DNA of 64,000 nt from Amblyornis subalaris (lineage: Eukaryota; Chordata; Aves; Passeriformes; Ptilonorhynchidae): the NCBI GenBank assembly GCA_018881555.1, contig JACAXG010000026.1, positions 8,258,955 through 8,322,954 on the forward strand, written 5' to 3'. Shown here in pieces: positions 46,681-59,500 of this stretch (its first letter is position 1; each line of letters begins with the position of its first letter). A program made the position numbers and the translations under genes. The notes under the pieces were generated by a model. That model was not told where the DNA came from. It saw only the letters and a program-made list of their open reading frames with translations, and searched no databases.

Positions 46681-49600
46681 TGAATCTGGAAGATTAATAT
46701 TTAAAGGAAGAGCATCACTTTAAGGTCAGTGAGGAGGAGAAGATCAATTTCAGCACTTATTTTCTCAAAAAAAATTAAAAGTCTAAAATAATTTTCCAGC
46801 TCTGTCTAAGCAGATCGTAAATGTAAAGAACTCTGCTTCCTGCAAATCCAAATTGCGCAAGTGACATATGGATTTTACAATCTGCTTATTCATCAGTGCC
46901 AGTGGCCCATTCTCCAAGATTTTTGTTAGGAGAAAGACACTGTGCAGAAAATTAATCCATTTTTTTTTATGGTTATCATTTGCTTTTTACATAGTCTACC
47001 ACTCTTAATTTGTACCTAGGTGTTCTAGTCATTTGATTACACAAAAAACTACTCATAGACATTTCTAGTCTTCCAGGTTAGAGAGAGCTCTTCCAATGAA
47101 TGTGAAAAGCAGGAAAAATGCAGGGTTTTCTTTTGTTTTGTTTGTTCTGTTTTATTAATTATTCTAAAGTAATGGTGGGGTTTTAAAATTATTATTAATT
47201 TTATTCAGGGGTCCTGATTTGTATTACTGCAATGTTTTGTGTTTACAATAATGTCTATATCTGTTGGGTCTTTATGTTTTATTGACTGAATATTAGGCCT
47301 AAAAATGGCCAGCATCAGAGAGTTTTAATAGGAAAGATAGAGGATTGATTTCATTGGCATTTACCTGACACTCAAATGTCATGTATCCATGTCTAAAAGG
47401 CCTAAAGCTGCTATCAAATTGGATTATAAAAAGAAGAGAATGTAATCAACAAGAAATTAATTTTAAAGGCTTTATTAATACTTAGATGAAAATCAAATTT
47501 GAGTATTTATACTGTAATTATATTCTGTTCTCACCTTCTAGCCACTGTTAGCTTAAAANTGAGTTTTTAAAATGTTAATATATTAACTGATTCTTCCAGA
47601 ACTAATTACCCTTGATCAATACCAACCCCTTGATTTTGTCACAAAGCTTCCCAAATGTATAACAAGCAAAAATGCATGTTGTAATCTACAAATAATTTGT
47701 TTCAATGTTTCAAAAATGTTTCAAAAAATATATAGTTGTATTGCACATTTTAATTAAAAAACCCTCTTCTTATATGCATTTGAAGTTGGAGGTAAGTATA
47801 GGTTGTTAAAAAGAAAACCAGCAAAATCCCTTTGAAAAACAAAAATCTGTATTACAAATTTTTGTTAAACATTAAGAGGCTTTTAATGCCTTGACTTCTT
47901 TCTTCTCAGATCATCAGCTGGGAACATGTATTGTAACTCCACTGAAGCACTTTGATGCATAAAGAGGCCGCAAAAATGACAAAGAAAAAAGGAGGTTTTG
48001 AAAAAGTCCAGNACAGCCAATGTCTTGGCATACTGTGAAAACTTTAATAATGGTGACTGAAAATTGTTGTCATATTTAGCCCATACTTTGTCAAAATAAT
48101 CCCAAAGGTACTTTCATAATGTGCAGTGAAATTTATCTTACCTTCCTAGCTTTTTGTAAATCTGTTTGGTCATGCTTGAAGAGCTAAATTGCTCAAATCA
48201 CATCTGGTAGGAAAGAAAACAAAGGTTAAAGTATAGGGAGGCTGGAATGATTAACGCTACAATGTTATCTAAAAATTAAGGGTTTCTCTCCAATAGGGAT
48301 ATCAGAGACTGTATGAGCACAAGTCCAACTTCCTAATGAACTAAGCTGCAATCTGTAAAAAATGTAGTTCACTACAATTTATTGGCATCCCAGCACTCCA
48401 GATTTGCAATTCTGTCAGTGGCTGGAAATTCTGGAATAGAACTTTCCTGCAGGTAACCTTCAGGCACAGAGAGAAGATAAATCTGTAAATCCAAAATCCA
48501 TCTTAGGCACTGTTAATAGGTGAGATGATATCATGTGAAAAAGTGGGGCTACGAAGTAGCTGTGGGACAGATTAATGGAACTAAATACTGCTCACATAAG
48601 CGTAAGGACAAGAATGATACAGAAGCAAAAAGCCCAGGGTTGTTCATTTGACTTCATTAGGATTTCTGAAAGTGACTGTGAAACAAGCACCCTGCTTTGT
48701 GATATCTTTGGGCAGAGAGAAGAATAAACCTTTGAGTGATAAATTATTGGCAGTTAAAAGAGTGTTTGGGGAAGTGTCACCATATGCTTGTTTTTTCACT
48801 CTTCCCTGGGCATCTAATCTTGACCACTGTCAGTAAGAGAACACAATACCAGATGGATCTTTGGACTGTTCTTATGTTCCCGTCTTATATTTGAAGGCAG
48901 CATGAACAAAGAGTCCTGTAAAAAAATAAGTCACTTGCCAAATCTTAGCCAATGGGCACAGTAAGAGTAGGTCTGAGATTTTCTCTCTCCCTTTTGTTGA
49001 ACTGGTTCACATTCCAAAACAGAGTCCACCTGACTGCTTTGTCTAAACACACTCAAGGCATCTGTTTAAGGACAATTTTTTCACATTCCCAGAATATACA
49101 GGTAAACTTTTCAGTAAAACTTGAAAATTACTGGCACGGATGTTCAACAAAAGACAAGAGAAAAGCCCCTTAGCACATAATTTCATTTTGTAGTAGTTTC
49201 TTGAATCTCTTCTATGTTTCAGCATGACTTGTTGCAAACTGCAAATAAAATTCATCTCAGATGCGTTGCTCTCAGGGCATTTTCCCCCCTCTGATTATTG
49301 AATATTATGGATTTATTTTTCCGTCAGACATTGAGTTTGCCCAGTGTGAGTTGTATCATTACATAGTGTGTTATACACTGACCTTCCCCTAAGCAGAAGT
49401 CTGTAACATGCAGATATTCAGTGCAGCCTAAACAAAAAGAAAAATACATTTTACTTTCATTTTACAAATAAAGACTAATGATCTTTATTTCATAAATAAA
49501 GACCATTTATCTATGAAATGGTCATGTTTTTCAGCAGCATTTTCAAAAAAAGCATCTCAAAAGTAGGTAACCATTTATTATCAATTTAAAATGGGCAATC

Positions 49601-50099
49601 ATTTAGAATTTCTTTTTGACCTTTTATTATGATTTCTTTTTAATGAAATCATTGCTATTTCTTCACTTGGGAACTAAACAAAATGATAACACCTATGAAA
49701 AACGTTTGAGTTTGACCTAGGACTCAAATTCACTGAAATAAACAGTTTTACTCATATTGTTCATGTCAGAATACCCCATACTATAGTCACATATTCACAG
49801 ATATGTTACATTTATTGATAATGCTCAGTGTAAAAAAAAAATTAAAATAGTAAAAAACCAAATCCAAATATGTTGTTTTAAAGTTCAACCATCTGTACAT
49901 TGCAGACAGTAGTCAAATAAATCACTAACAGATGTAAGCTGAAAGTCTGCTTACATAATCTTTTTCTAACTGCTAAAAAGCCTAGAAAAAAAAATATCAA
50001 TATCGTTTTACTTTTAAGAATTAGCGCTCCAGAACTTTTCTGTCCCCAAAGCTCTGTGGTAATTAGAAAACAACTGAGGTCTCATGACAGTTTCAGTTC
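46681..50099. other. AT-rich unique sequence, stacked short palindromes
   Basis: No gene or recognised mobile element over about 3.4 kb. At 49466-49523 there are two adjacent small hairpins. In the first, AAATAAAGA pairs with TCTTTATTT at 49466-49490. In the second, GACCATTT pairs with AAATGGTC at 49501-49523. A third AAATAAAGA copy lies at 49494-49502. Confidence 0.45.
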
Positions 50100-51215
50100 C
50101 AGTTAAGAAACTGGAAGTTGAATGACCAAGTGGAAAAACTGTCTTTTAAGAGGTATAGAGAGGCTAGCTTGGATTTGTCAAGAAAAAAGCTCTGTNAGAC
50201 CAATTTAATTCCTTCTCTGACATGGCAATAAGATTTAGGAGCAGAGAAGAAGTTGAAAATGTCATTTTTCCATGCTAGTAAGACTTTTGACACATGACAT
50301 TCTTATGTGCAAACGAGGAAGCACGGTCCAGCTGAAAATAATATACTGGGCTGTGAACTCATTGGAAATCTGAACACCTCTCAGTGCTTTGCTATTGGCA
50401 ATGAAAGGTTATCAAGCAGAATCAGATTTCTGCTGTTTTCAACATTTTTATTAGCAATCAGAATGAAGAAAGCTGCTTATTCAAATCATACATTACATCT
50501 CTTTGAAAGAGATTGCTCATATTGAGGAAAGGGAAATTGGGACTCAAAATGATCTTGAAAAATGGATGATATATGATATGAAAGATGCTTGATGCTCTTT
50601 AACAGAGGAAAGGGTTCTGCCCTGAGTTACTGAGTTCTGCCACTCAGGTAAGTTCATGTGGCAGCCCAGAACTTTGTAGGCAGCAGCTATTCAGTAAAGA
50701 CATCAAGATGCATCATTGAATCTCATGCTGAGGGTGAATCAAGAACACCTTGATGTCTTGAAAGAGAATTATCTAGTCTAGTTAGTGACCAATAGAGGAC
50801 CAAAATGGTCAAACACTGAGGAGAGGAACAACTCGAATGGTCTCGAATAAACAAATGTGTCCTATACTTTTCTGGACTTCTTGACTGAGTGCCCAGCCTT
50901 GAAGCTGATATATTGCAGAAGTGAAAAAAAAAGTGTGATTGGTCATCAATTAAGTATGTCCTACTTTGGATGTTTTAGCCAAAAGAAGTGACTACTGAGA
51001 ATGAATATGTTACAGATGTCCAAAGACTTAAACTGTTGCTGAAAGAAAGAAGAGCTATAAAGATAGGATTTGCATGTCTTTACCCACAGAAAATTTTAAG
51101 AACAAACTAGAAAACAACCCTGGCAAGAAGATTATCATCTAAGTCATGACGCCCTAGCACATGCGAACAGATTTGATGACCTTTCACAGGTCAATGATTC
51201 TGTGACTTCAAAATC
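50100..51215 (+). mobile_element. Old CR1-family LINE fragment
   Basis: The blocks follow CR1 ORF2 in order but with heavy decay: CTTGGATTTGTCAAGAAAAAAGC, AGACCAATTTAATTCCTTC, AGTAAGACTTTTGACACATG and ACATTCTTATGTGCAAAC. TTCAACATTTTTATTAGCAATC (the polymerase NIFINDL region), CAAAATGATCTTGAAAAATG and a terminal CAGGTCAATGATTCTGTGAC tail follow. Several internal stretches are missing or unrecognisable. It matches an older CR1 type shared with other reptiles better than the young avian copies. Confidence 0.7.
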
Positions 51216-54114
51216 TTTCACTTGTATTTTGTTTTATTGAGTGAAAATTACATTTTTAAACTAAATGTAGGTTTTAACGTTCAATTAATTTTTCTCAGTA
51301 TATCTTTAACCTTACCAGTAGAAGCCATTTCAGTTTATAGTCATCTAAAATAGAGATGTTGAGACCAGATTACCTATTTAGACTCTATTTACCCAAGGCA
51401 TAGTAGGGACCTTTTCTGGAAAGTTACTTTGCCTAGATCTCTTTGACAAAGGATTTAGGAAAAAATTTCTTTTTCCACTGGCTATGGGAGAAGTCAGGAC
51501 TAGTTTAGACCAGATATCTAATTTGGATGGCTAGGATTCATTGAAAAAACTGTTAATCCCCTTTCAGATGTTAATTATTCTTTCTAATTATTATAGAAAG
51601 TAATCAGTAGCAATATTAATCTCTCTCTATATAAGTTAATTCTGTGATTTATTATTGCTTTAGTTAGTTACATCTGGGGAAAGGCAGGAAAAGACTCAGA
51701 TTTTTGATGGAGGACAGTGTCCCAAGAGATCATTCAGTGGCATTTGAACTATCTGTACAGTCAGGTGAAATCATTAACATTTGCCCCCAGAGCTCTTGTA
51801 CCTTTTATACAGGTGGGCAAAACCCTGAAACAAGACAATAAATATAGCTTTGTTTTCCTTTCAGAGTTCTTATATGACTGAGAAATTGGGTTTTGGTTAC
51901 TATCTAACTTTATCTAAAACAAGTGATAAATGTGATACTCTTTATTTATACCATGTGCTCTTCAAAATCCATCCTTGCTCAGAAAATCTGTAAGGAAAAG
52001 AACTCATGTCCAAATCTCTGTTCTTTGAGAAAATGGCAGGTTGTCCTTTGTAAGCTAAAGTGATAGAATCTCCAATAAAGAAAACACTCTGACAAATTCA
52101 CAGAACCTATTACTGGCAGGAAAAAAAAAAAAAGAAACAAAACAGCTGTAATAGAAATAAGAGACAAAACTTGAACATTTGCGTGTCAGCTTTTTGGGAT
52201 AATACTTTACAGTNTCTCTATTTGGAAGTAATTAGGTGTTGATAATACGAAGGCATTAGAGAAGAGAGAGGAAGAGAATTCAGCTGTGCTATTTTTGGTT
52301 TATAGATAGTTAGCTTTGAATAGCATGTTTCATTCATTCATTTAATGAGCGGTGGATCACATTTCTTCTTATGGCAGGTGCTGTTTTGCAGTCCCAGTGA
52401 TTCTGGCCAGAAGCAGCACAATTACCAACTCCAGAGTCAACCCATGTAGAAGTTCTCCAAGTCTGTTTCTCCCAAATCCCCACCCAAGGCACAGTCCACA
52501 ATTATAAAATCAGCTTAGTTTGTTCAGTATTTAAGCTTCAAATGAGTCTGAAATGGTGAAACCTCCTAACAAGATACTACCTTGCACATTTCATCATTAG
52601 CAGGACCTTTACTATCAGGGTTAATCTTCTTAGCAACTCTACACTTCAAGGAAATGATGCAATGTTTTTCATAAAAATAAAAATTACACATCCCTCCTCA
52701 CCAACATCAAGCTTTCCATTGATGTGGAAGGAATTAAAAAAGCATATAACAATCTTTCTAATACTGATTAACCAAGGTATCTGCTCTGTGGGAGGCTTTT
52801 TCTGTAGCTGAGATTGATATCTTGGGGTAGAAGAAGGTTATTTCTAGCCTTTTCACAATTTTTAAAAGGTACAGGAATGTAAGTGAATGTTCAGAAATAA
52901 AGTGGTTCCCTAGACTTGTCCAAACCTACAAATTTGGAAGACATAAAGACTTTTACATAGACTAAAAATACCTTCTGCCTTCTAAATCTAGAAACCCTCT
53001 TTCACCCTAACTAACAAACTCTAACAAACTGCGCACCAAAACCAAGAAGAAAGCTCTGGATTTTGTGTGAACAAAAAATCCTGAAAGTTTGCTGTCAGAG
53101 AAACCCTAGGAACTCAGGAAGTCCTTGGACTATAAAATTTATATGAAATCATATTTACCTCTGGGAGCCTTTGTTTTATCACACATTAGTAGATGTTTAC
53201 TTGCTGTAAAGCAGGTTTGCATTATAAGTTCCTCTCTCCTCTTGTTCTGATTATCTTATTATATTTTAAATCCCACGGAGAAGAGCTTCTACCGGACCAA
53301 CTGTACAGAAAATCTTGCAATAGCTTTCAAAAGCGTGAGAGTTTGAAGTCATGGGTCTTTAAAGCAAACCCAGATTCACACATTCCAGTTAGTATTTGAA
53401 TTTTCAGTAAAATTTGAATTTTCATTAAAATCAAAGGAATCATTGCTCCATTCCAGGAGTAATATTTATAAACATTAGATGAACATTTAATTTATATCAT
53501 ACATTTAAAAAGTCTGTTTTATATATTGAATAAGTTAGGAAGAAATACAGTTACATAACTTATACTTTCCTTCATTTTTTATTAAAAAGACCTCACCACA
53601 ATGTTATAATCTCCTCTATAACTGGAGTTTTGCTTTGCTTAAAATATCCTTTATAAAATATTAATTTGCGAGGTGAACAACAGAGAAAATTGAGCTGTGT
53701 CCCATCTTCATGTCAGCTGGGGATTCACATATTCCCCAAGCATTTTAAGAGCAATACTAGAGCTCATTTTCAGGAGTACAGTTTCTCCCACATGCCCATT
53801 TAATGTGATCAAAGACAAGAAGAGGGAAAAAGACAGGAGTGACTGAGCAGCAAGATCACAAGAAAAGGAGGCCGAGGTGTTTCCTGTTAACAGATGTCCT
53901 GAGCAGAAATGCCCTGCCCTCGCCCTCCAGTCCTGGACATGTGTTTGTTACAAAATCCTTATTATTCTTCTTTAGACCAATTTAAGGCTTATTAAAATTA
54001 AGGGGTGCAAGGAAAGAACAGTATGCCACGGACTTCAGTAAATTGTGTATGTAGCATATTACATAGTCACAGGATATCATCTCCTTTACTTGCTGTCTGA
54101 GTATACCAAATACT
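51216..54114. other. AT-rich unique sequence, no gene seen
   Basis: No supported gene or mobile element. An A-run lies at about 52121-52134. A 68-codon plus frame (53193-53399) has no domain. A short GC-richer patch sits at 53860-53940. Confidence 0.5.
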
Positions 54115-54907
54115 GGCTCTGCAGAGGGATCAGGACAGACTGGATCCATGGGCTGAGGCCAGTGGTCTGAGGTTCAACAAGGCCAAGTGCCAGGTCCTGC
54201 CCTTAGGTCACAACAACCCCAGGCAGTGCTACAGGCTGGGGTAGAGTGGTTGGAAAGCTGGAAAAGGACCTAGGGGTGCTGGTTACAGCAGCTGAACATG
54301 AGCCAGGTGTGCCCAGGTGGCCAAGAAGGCCAATGGCACCTGGCTTGTGCCAGAAATAGTGTGGCCAGCAGGACCAGGGCAGTGATTGTCCTCCTGTACT
54401 GGGCATTGATAAGGCCACACCTTGAGTCCTGTGGCCAGTTTTGGGCGCCTCACTACAAGAAAGACATTGAGGGGCTGGGGCATGTCCAGAGAACGGAACA
54501 GAGCTGAGGAAGGATCTGAATGACAAGTCTGAGGAGAAGCAGCTGAGGGAGCTGGGGGTGTTCAGCCTGGAGAGAAGGAGGCTCAGAGGGAATGTCTGAA
54601 GGGAAAGGAAGTTGTTGCCAGTTGGGGGTCAGTCTCTTCTCCCAGGTAACAAGAGACAGGATGAGAGGAAATGGCCTCGAGTTGTGCCAGGGGACATTTA
54701 GATTTGATGTTTAGAAAAAGCTCTTTGTAGAAAGTGTTTTCAAGGAAGGGGCTGCCCAGGGAAGTGATGGAGTCACCACCTCTGAAGGTATTTAAAAAGT
54801 GTGCAGATACGGCAGTAAAGGACACAGTTTAGTGGTGGACTTGGCAGTGCTGGGTTAATGGTCTTAAAGTTCTTTTCCAACCTAAATGATTCTATGATTC
54901 TATTATT
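54115..54907 (+). mobile_element. CR1 LINE, 5'-truncated copy with intact tail
   Basis: A ~790-bp copy from the C-terminal half of ORF2 to the tail. Blocks include GGTCTGAGGTTCAACAAGGCC, AAGTGCCAGGTCCTGCCC, TCCTGTGGCCAGTTTTGGGC, GTTCAGCCTGGAGAGAAGGAGG, AACAAGAGACAGGATGAGAGG, GTGGTGGACTTGGCAGTGC and the tail AATGATTCTATGATTCTATTAT. Frames on both strands (54203-54526 minus, 54298-54507 plus) are translations of it; the plus-strand coding frame is broken by several stops. Confidence 0.95.
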
Positions 54908-56129
54908 TCATGGACAGTTAATTTTATCTGCCTTGATAATCTGTAAGTCAAGAAAATGCTTAGGTAGCAATTATACCACATTTTTCTGAAATAACACTTC
55001 AGATTGAGTCTGTCTGAACATGGTGAATTTTTAATGACATGATGGAACAAGAAAGAAAAGCTGCACTGACAACTCCAGAAGTGTAGACATTTGCCAACAC
55101 AAAAAAACGCCCAGGACTAACTAAAGTCTTAGAGTAGGAAAATTTTTTACCCCAAAGATCAGAAAAATGGAGTAAGAATAATAAATAAATGAGGCAAGGG
55201 AGGCAGACAAACAAACATGCAAAAAGTAAAAACCTGTGGAAAACAGAACCTATAACCTGAAAGAGAATGATGCTGTTGTTGTACCAAAGGCTTAACAAAG
55301 ACAGATATTTCTCACATTTAAAGAAGCAGGAGATGGGTGTTTTACAGGCTCTTAAGGAGGATGGAGGAACTTAAGACTATTACAGATACCAGAACGGAAT
55401 AGTCTGGTGCTTGGGAATATTTTGACAGGATAAGTAGAGAAGCCTGTCACTCAGGACTGTCTAGGGAGAAGATAAAACATCTTCATATACATAACATCCA
55501 ATATACAGATGTTCCTCCCTGGGAAAAGGGCTTAGCTGGAACCCAGTCTTAAAAAGTTAAAAAATATTTTAAAAATATGAAAGGTTGTCCCTGTAAACCC
55601 CATATCAGTATTTTCTGCGCTAACATAATTAATTTGGTAGTTAATCATAGCTCACCATTTACACCGTATCAACAAACGGTTCAGCAAATGTAACTCAAAT
55701 TTGGTCTAGAAGTGTTTCCTCTTTGAAGTGTTATCTGCACTCCAGCAAAACATCAGATCAATAGGAATTGTGCTTGCTGACATAGCCCTAAGGTTATTTA
55801 TCTTCTAAAGAAAGAATTCTGCCTCCTTAAATGTGCTGCCTTCAGTCCAGCAAAGCACTAATTTTTTTCCTGGTAATACCAAGAATTCCTACAAGCAGTC
55901 CAATACTTCATTGTTATTATGCTCAAAATCTTGTTTATATGCAAAGAGAAAGGCATACATTATATATATAAAAATATGCATATTAGGCCAAGAATTTATT
56001 GTTAGTATGACTGAAATATTATTAGTATAAATCAAGGATTATGAGTCTAATGTAATTGCTACAGAAGAGAAAAAAAAATAAAAGAAAGAAAATGAATGCA
56101 GTTAAAACCGCTATATGTGTCTTAGTTTT
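54908..56129. other. AT-rich unique sequence, no gene seen
   Basis: A 99-codon minus frame (54999-55298) is rich in F, L, C and S from T-rich DNA, with no recognised domain. No mobile element was seen. Confidence 0.45.
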
Positions 56130-56585
56130 CACTNCTCCTGGAGCTCCGCTCACCACACTGCTCCTCTGTGCCCTAAGGTCAGGAGGGCTAATGCTGTGCT
56201 GAGAGATGGTGTGTGCAGAGTGTTCAGCATCCTTTGCTGGCAGCATTATGATGCTGAAGTTGATCACTACTTCTTCCTTGGTCTGGGATTCACTTTGGGT
56301 TATTCTTCATGTGTTTGATAACACACTTTACACCTTTCTGCTCCTTCGCTGGGCTGCTGTTCCAGATGTTAAATACTATTTCTGTGTTGCCTCTGTCACT
56401 CCTAAACCCTATTTTGTGCACGTCTGCATTTCATTGAGGGATCGGGGTGGGCTGTGTACAGCCTCCAGAGCCACCCTGCATCCCATCTCCCACGCCTGTG
56501 CTCCTCTAAGCAGCATCCTGGGCTCCACCTGACAAAGCCTCTGCTGTTCCACCAGGGCTGTCTTTCTCTACACTGTGTCTTCATG
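56130..56585. other. GC-richer unexplained block
   Basis: About 450 bases close to half G+C inside AT-rich flanks. The plus strand is open for 108 codons at 56206-56532, but the predicted peptide has no domain and a competing frame (56115-56318) overlaps it. No CR1 blocks, LTR ends or tail were recognised. It could be an old retroposed sequence, a diverged LTR or an isolated exon or regulatory element. Confidence 0.35.
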
Positions 56586-59500
56586 TTCATCACAAATATC
56601 TTGTTCTGTGAAGAGTAACTGCTTGTTGCTGCTCTCTGTTTTAAACTGTGCTTGTATCACACAAATACAAACGAAATTAAAGCAATATAGCCAGGGACAT
56701 CTGGTCAGTTAAAGAAACTGCTGTCACAGCTAAACCAAGAAAAATGAAGCTTCAGGCAGATCAAGAGAAGTTAATACAGAGGAGGATGGATAAACCCCAC
56801 ACTTGAGGCCTTGGAAACTCAGTTCAGTACTTATGATCCATTGCCAGCAATGGCAGAGCTGTGCTAGAGAGCTCCAGGTTTACTTTGTGCAGGCAGCAAG
56901 TACAAGGGACCAAAGGATGATTCCCAGGTGCTGGGCTTTCTGGCTGAAGCATGTACTTAAATTTAAGTGCATAAAGAAGAGTTGCTTCTTTCAGTTCTGG
57001 CAGTGAAGTGTTTGCTGTCATCAAGCCACTTGTGTGCAGCAGTAAACCCTGCTATCATAGCAATGAGTACTACTTCATTACTGGAATTGAAACCAGAAAC
57101 TTATATTTAAGCATATCCTTTAAAGACTTTTTAAAGTAAAAATAAAGTGCTTCAGTATAGCGCAGCACTGAAACTGATGAAAAATAATGTCCTCGCAGCT
57201 TCTCGTCACTGCAGGATTACAGTACTGATTTTTGTGAACATCTTAAGTACTGTTGGTTGAGGATGAAAAAAGAGTTTTGAGGTTGCAAAAGTGAAAACTC
57301 ACCTTTTTTGAAAGAGGATTTATTTTTGAAGTGCAATTTTGGAACAGTACTTCCCCAAAAAGCNGGTGGGAGTCTTTTTTTCCTCCTTCTTTGTATTACA
57401 TCCTTTGAAGATCCCTTTGTCCAACAGTTTTGTTTGTTGTTTTTTTTTATTATTCTTCTACAAATTAATAGGGAAAAGGTAAAGCACAAGTAATTAAATG
57501 GTAAAATTATTAGAAAAGTAAAAATTGTGAGAATAATTGTCTTTTTTTCCTTTAATAAATAAAAACAAACTCTATTTGAAAAAGAACATCAGTTTTAAGA
57601 TACCGTGAAAAACATTTAGTCAGAAAATTACATGTTCTTATGTAACTTTCAAGTTCCATGAAAAAATCTAATTTCTCCTTTCTTATAAATTCGTTTCTTA
57701 AATGATGCACAATACTTCAGACAGTGTAAAACATTAGGGTTATTAGAATCAAGGGACTTCAGTTGAAAAAATAGATTTTTTTATGGTATTTAAGGACTAG
57801 CTTATATTATCTGAACATTTACTTTTTGATGGACATATAAAATACACTGGAGTGTCTATATACACATATATGTATAATATCACATGCATGCCTAAGGTGA
57901 GAGAAGATGGGGGGAGAAAGACTGAGTTTGCACAGACTTCATGTGCCTTTTTGAGGAGCCTTCCAACCTTTNCACAAGCAGTTATAAAACAACTGGAAGG
58001 AGTTTCAATTCTTCTCTTCTTATTCTATACATATGGGAAAAATTAAGATGAGTGATTACAATCAGCATGAGCTATTTAGGAAAATTGGCCAATGAAGCTN
58101 CAAGGCAGCAAAAGTATTTGCAGTTAAGCAGAAGGTAAACCAAGGTATTTTATTTTCTTTTTTTTAAACTGCCTGGCAGCTTGCCCTTGTATTTTAACCA
58201 ATTGAGATTAGAGCTGCTTGTATAGAGTCAACCGCTGTTTAGCAGGAAGCTTAAAAAAATTAAGATGATTAACAACTGGTAGCAAATATACACTGCTATC
58301 CATGACAACTCTAATGAAAATTCCAGAAAGAGGAAGTTTTCTGAAGAATGCCAAGGAGTTCTGTTGCATTCACTTAGGAAGAGTAATTAGACAGCTCCAC
58401 TAAGCTTACAAAAAATTCTGTTGTACCCTGCAATACATGATTTAAATAAGCTCATAAAGGAGCCTACTAAGCAGTTGTTGACATTAACCAGAATGTGGTT
58501 TTCAGTGACTTATGTTTCCTTTATCTATTTATACATTCCCAGCATGACTGAAAAAAACATAAACTGAAGTTTATTATGGCACGTATTAAGCACAACCCTA
58601 CAAACGGACTAACACAAAAATGCTGAAAAATATTTGCAAGCTAAAAGAATGTGCCACTAAAATTACTCGAGTCTGCCTTAAACTAGATTGACATTAGAGG
58701 ACATAAAAGTTACGTAAAACCTGGTCTCTAGAGCAAGAGCATAAACTCTGCAGTTTAAAACAGAATCTGATAGCTGTTTTACTGTTTGATTTTGAAAATT
58801 TCTGTCAAGCAATATATCATTTATCCTGCATGCTGTTTTATCCCAAATTCTTGAAGAAAAATCCCACCTAGAATCTTGTGAGATGTTTTAGTAGTTAATC
58901 TGGGTTGTTGGTTTTTTTTCCTCAGAATCTAATCCAGAGTCTGTGATTCTTGGTAAGTATCCTATTAATAAACTGAGAACAGGTAAAAATGCTCAGCAGT
59001 GACATGGTTGAAAAGGTGACACAAGTTAAAGTGACTGGATTGAATAGTTGTAATTACATCATGATTCATATTTACATCCAGATATGTTGAGTGTTTGGAT
59101 GCATGCATCCTATCATATGCTCTCATGGGAGTAGGATTGATTTAGGAGTCATAAAAAGCAAGAGGGAAGGATAACTCCTCTCCTAAAAACTGGAGGACCC
59201 CACCCTNTTTCTCCAAATCTGGCACTTCAAGACTACTTGGGAAATTTCTGAAGTGGTCTGGACCTTGACTGTTAAAGTCTGCTCCATTCTAATTTTTCAG
59301 ATCCTACCATCAACAATGCAGTGTGTATCTTTTCTGCATCATATCACATATATCTGGTCAGATTGCCACCAAAATACCTCATTAATACAGAACAGCTTGA
59401 TGTCAAAGCCTCAAACTCAGTCTGCAGACATATGCCACCTCCTATGAACCCATTTGTCTATTTTATTTCCTCAAGTATAAACATACTGCCAATGAAGTTT

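Noticed and set aside
54203..54526. 107-codon minus-strand frame
   Set aside because: It is antisense to a CR1 copy whose plus-strand blocks and tail are clear.
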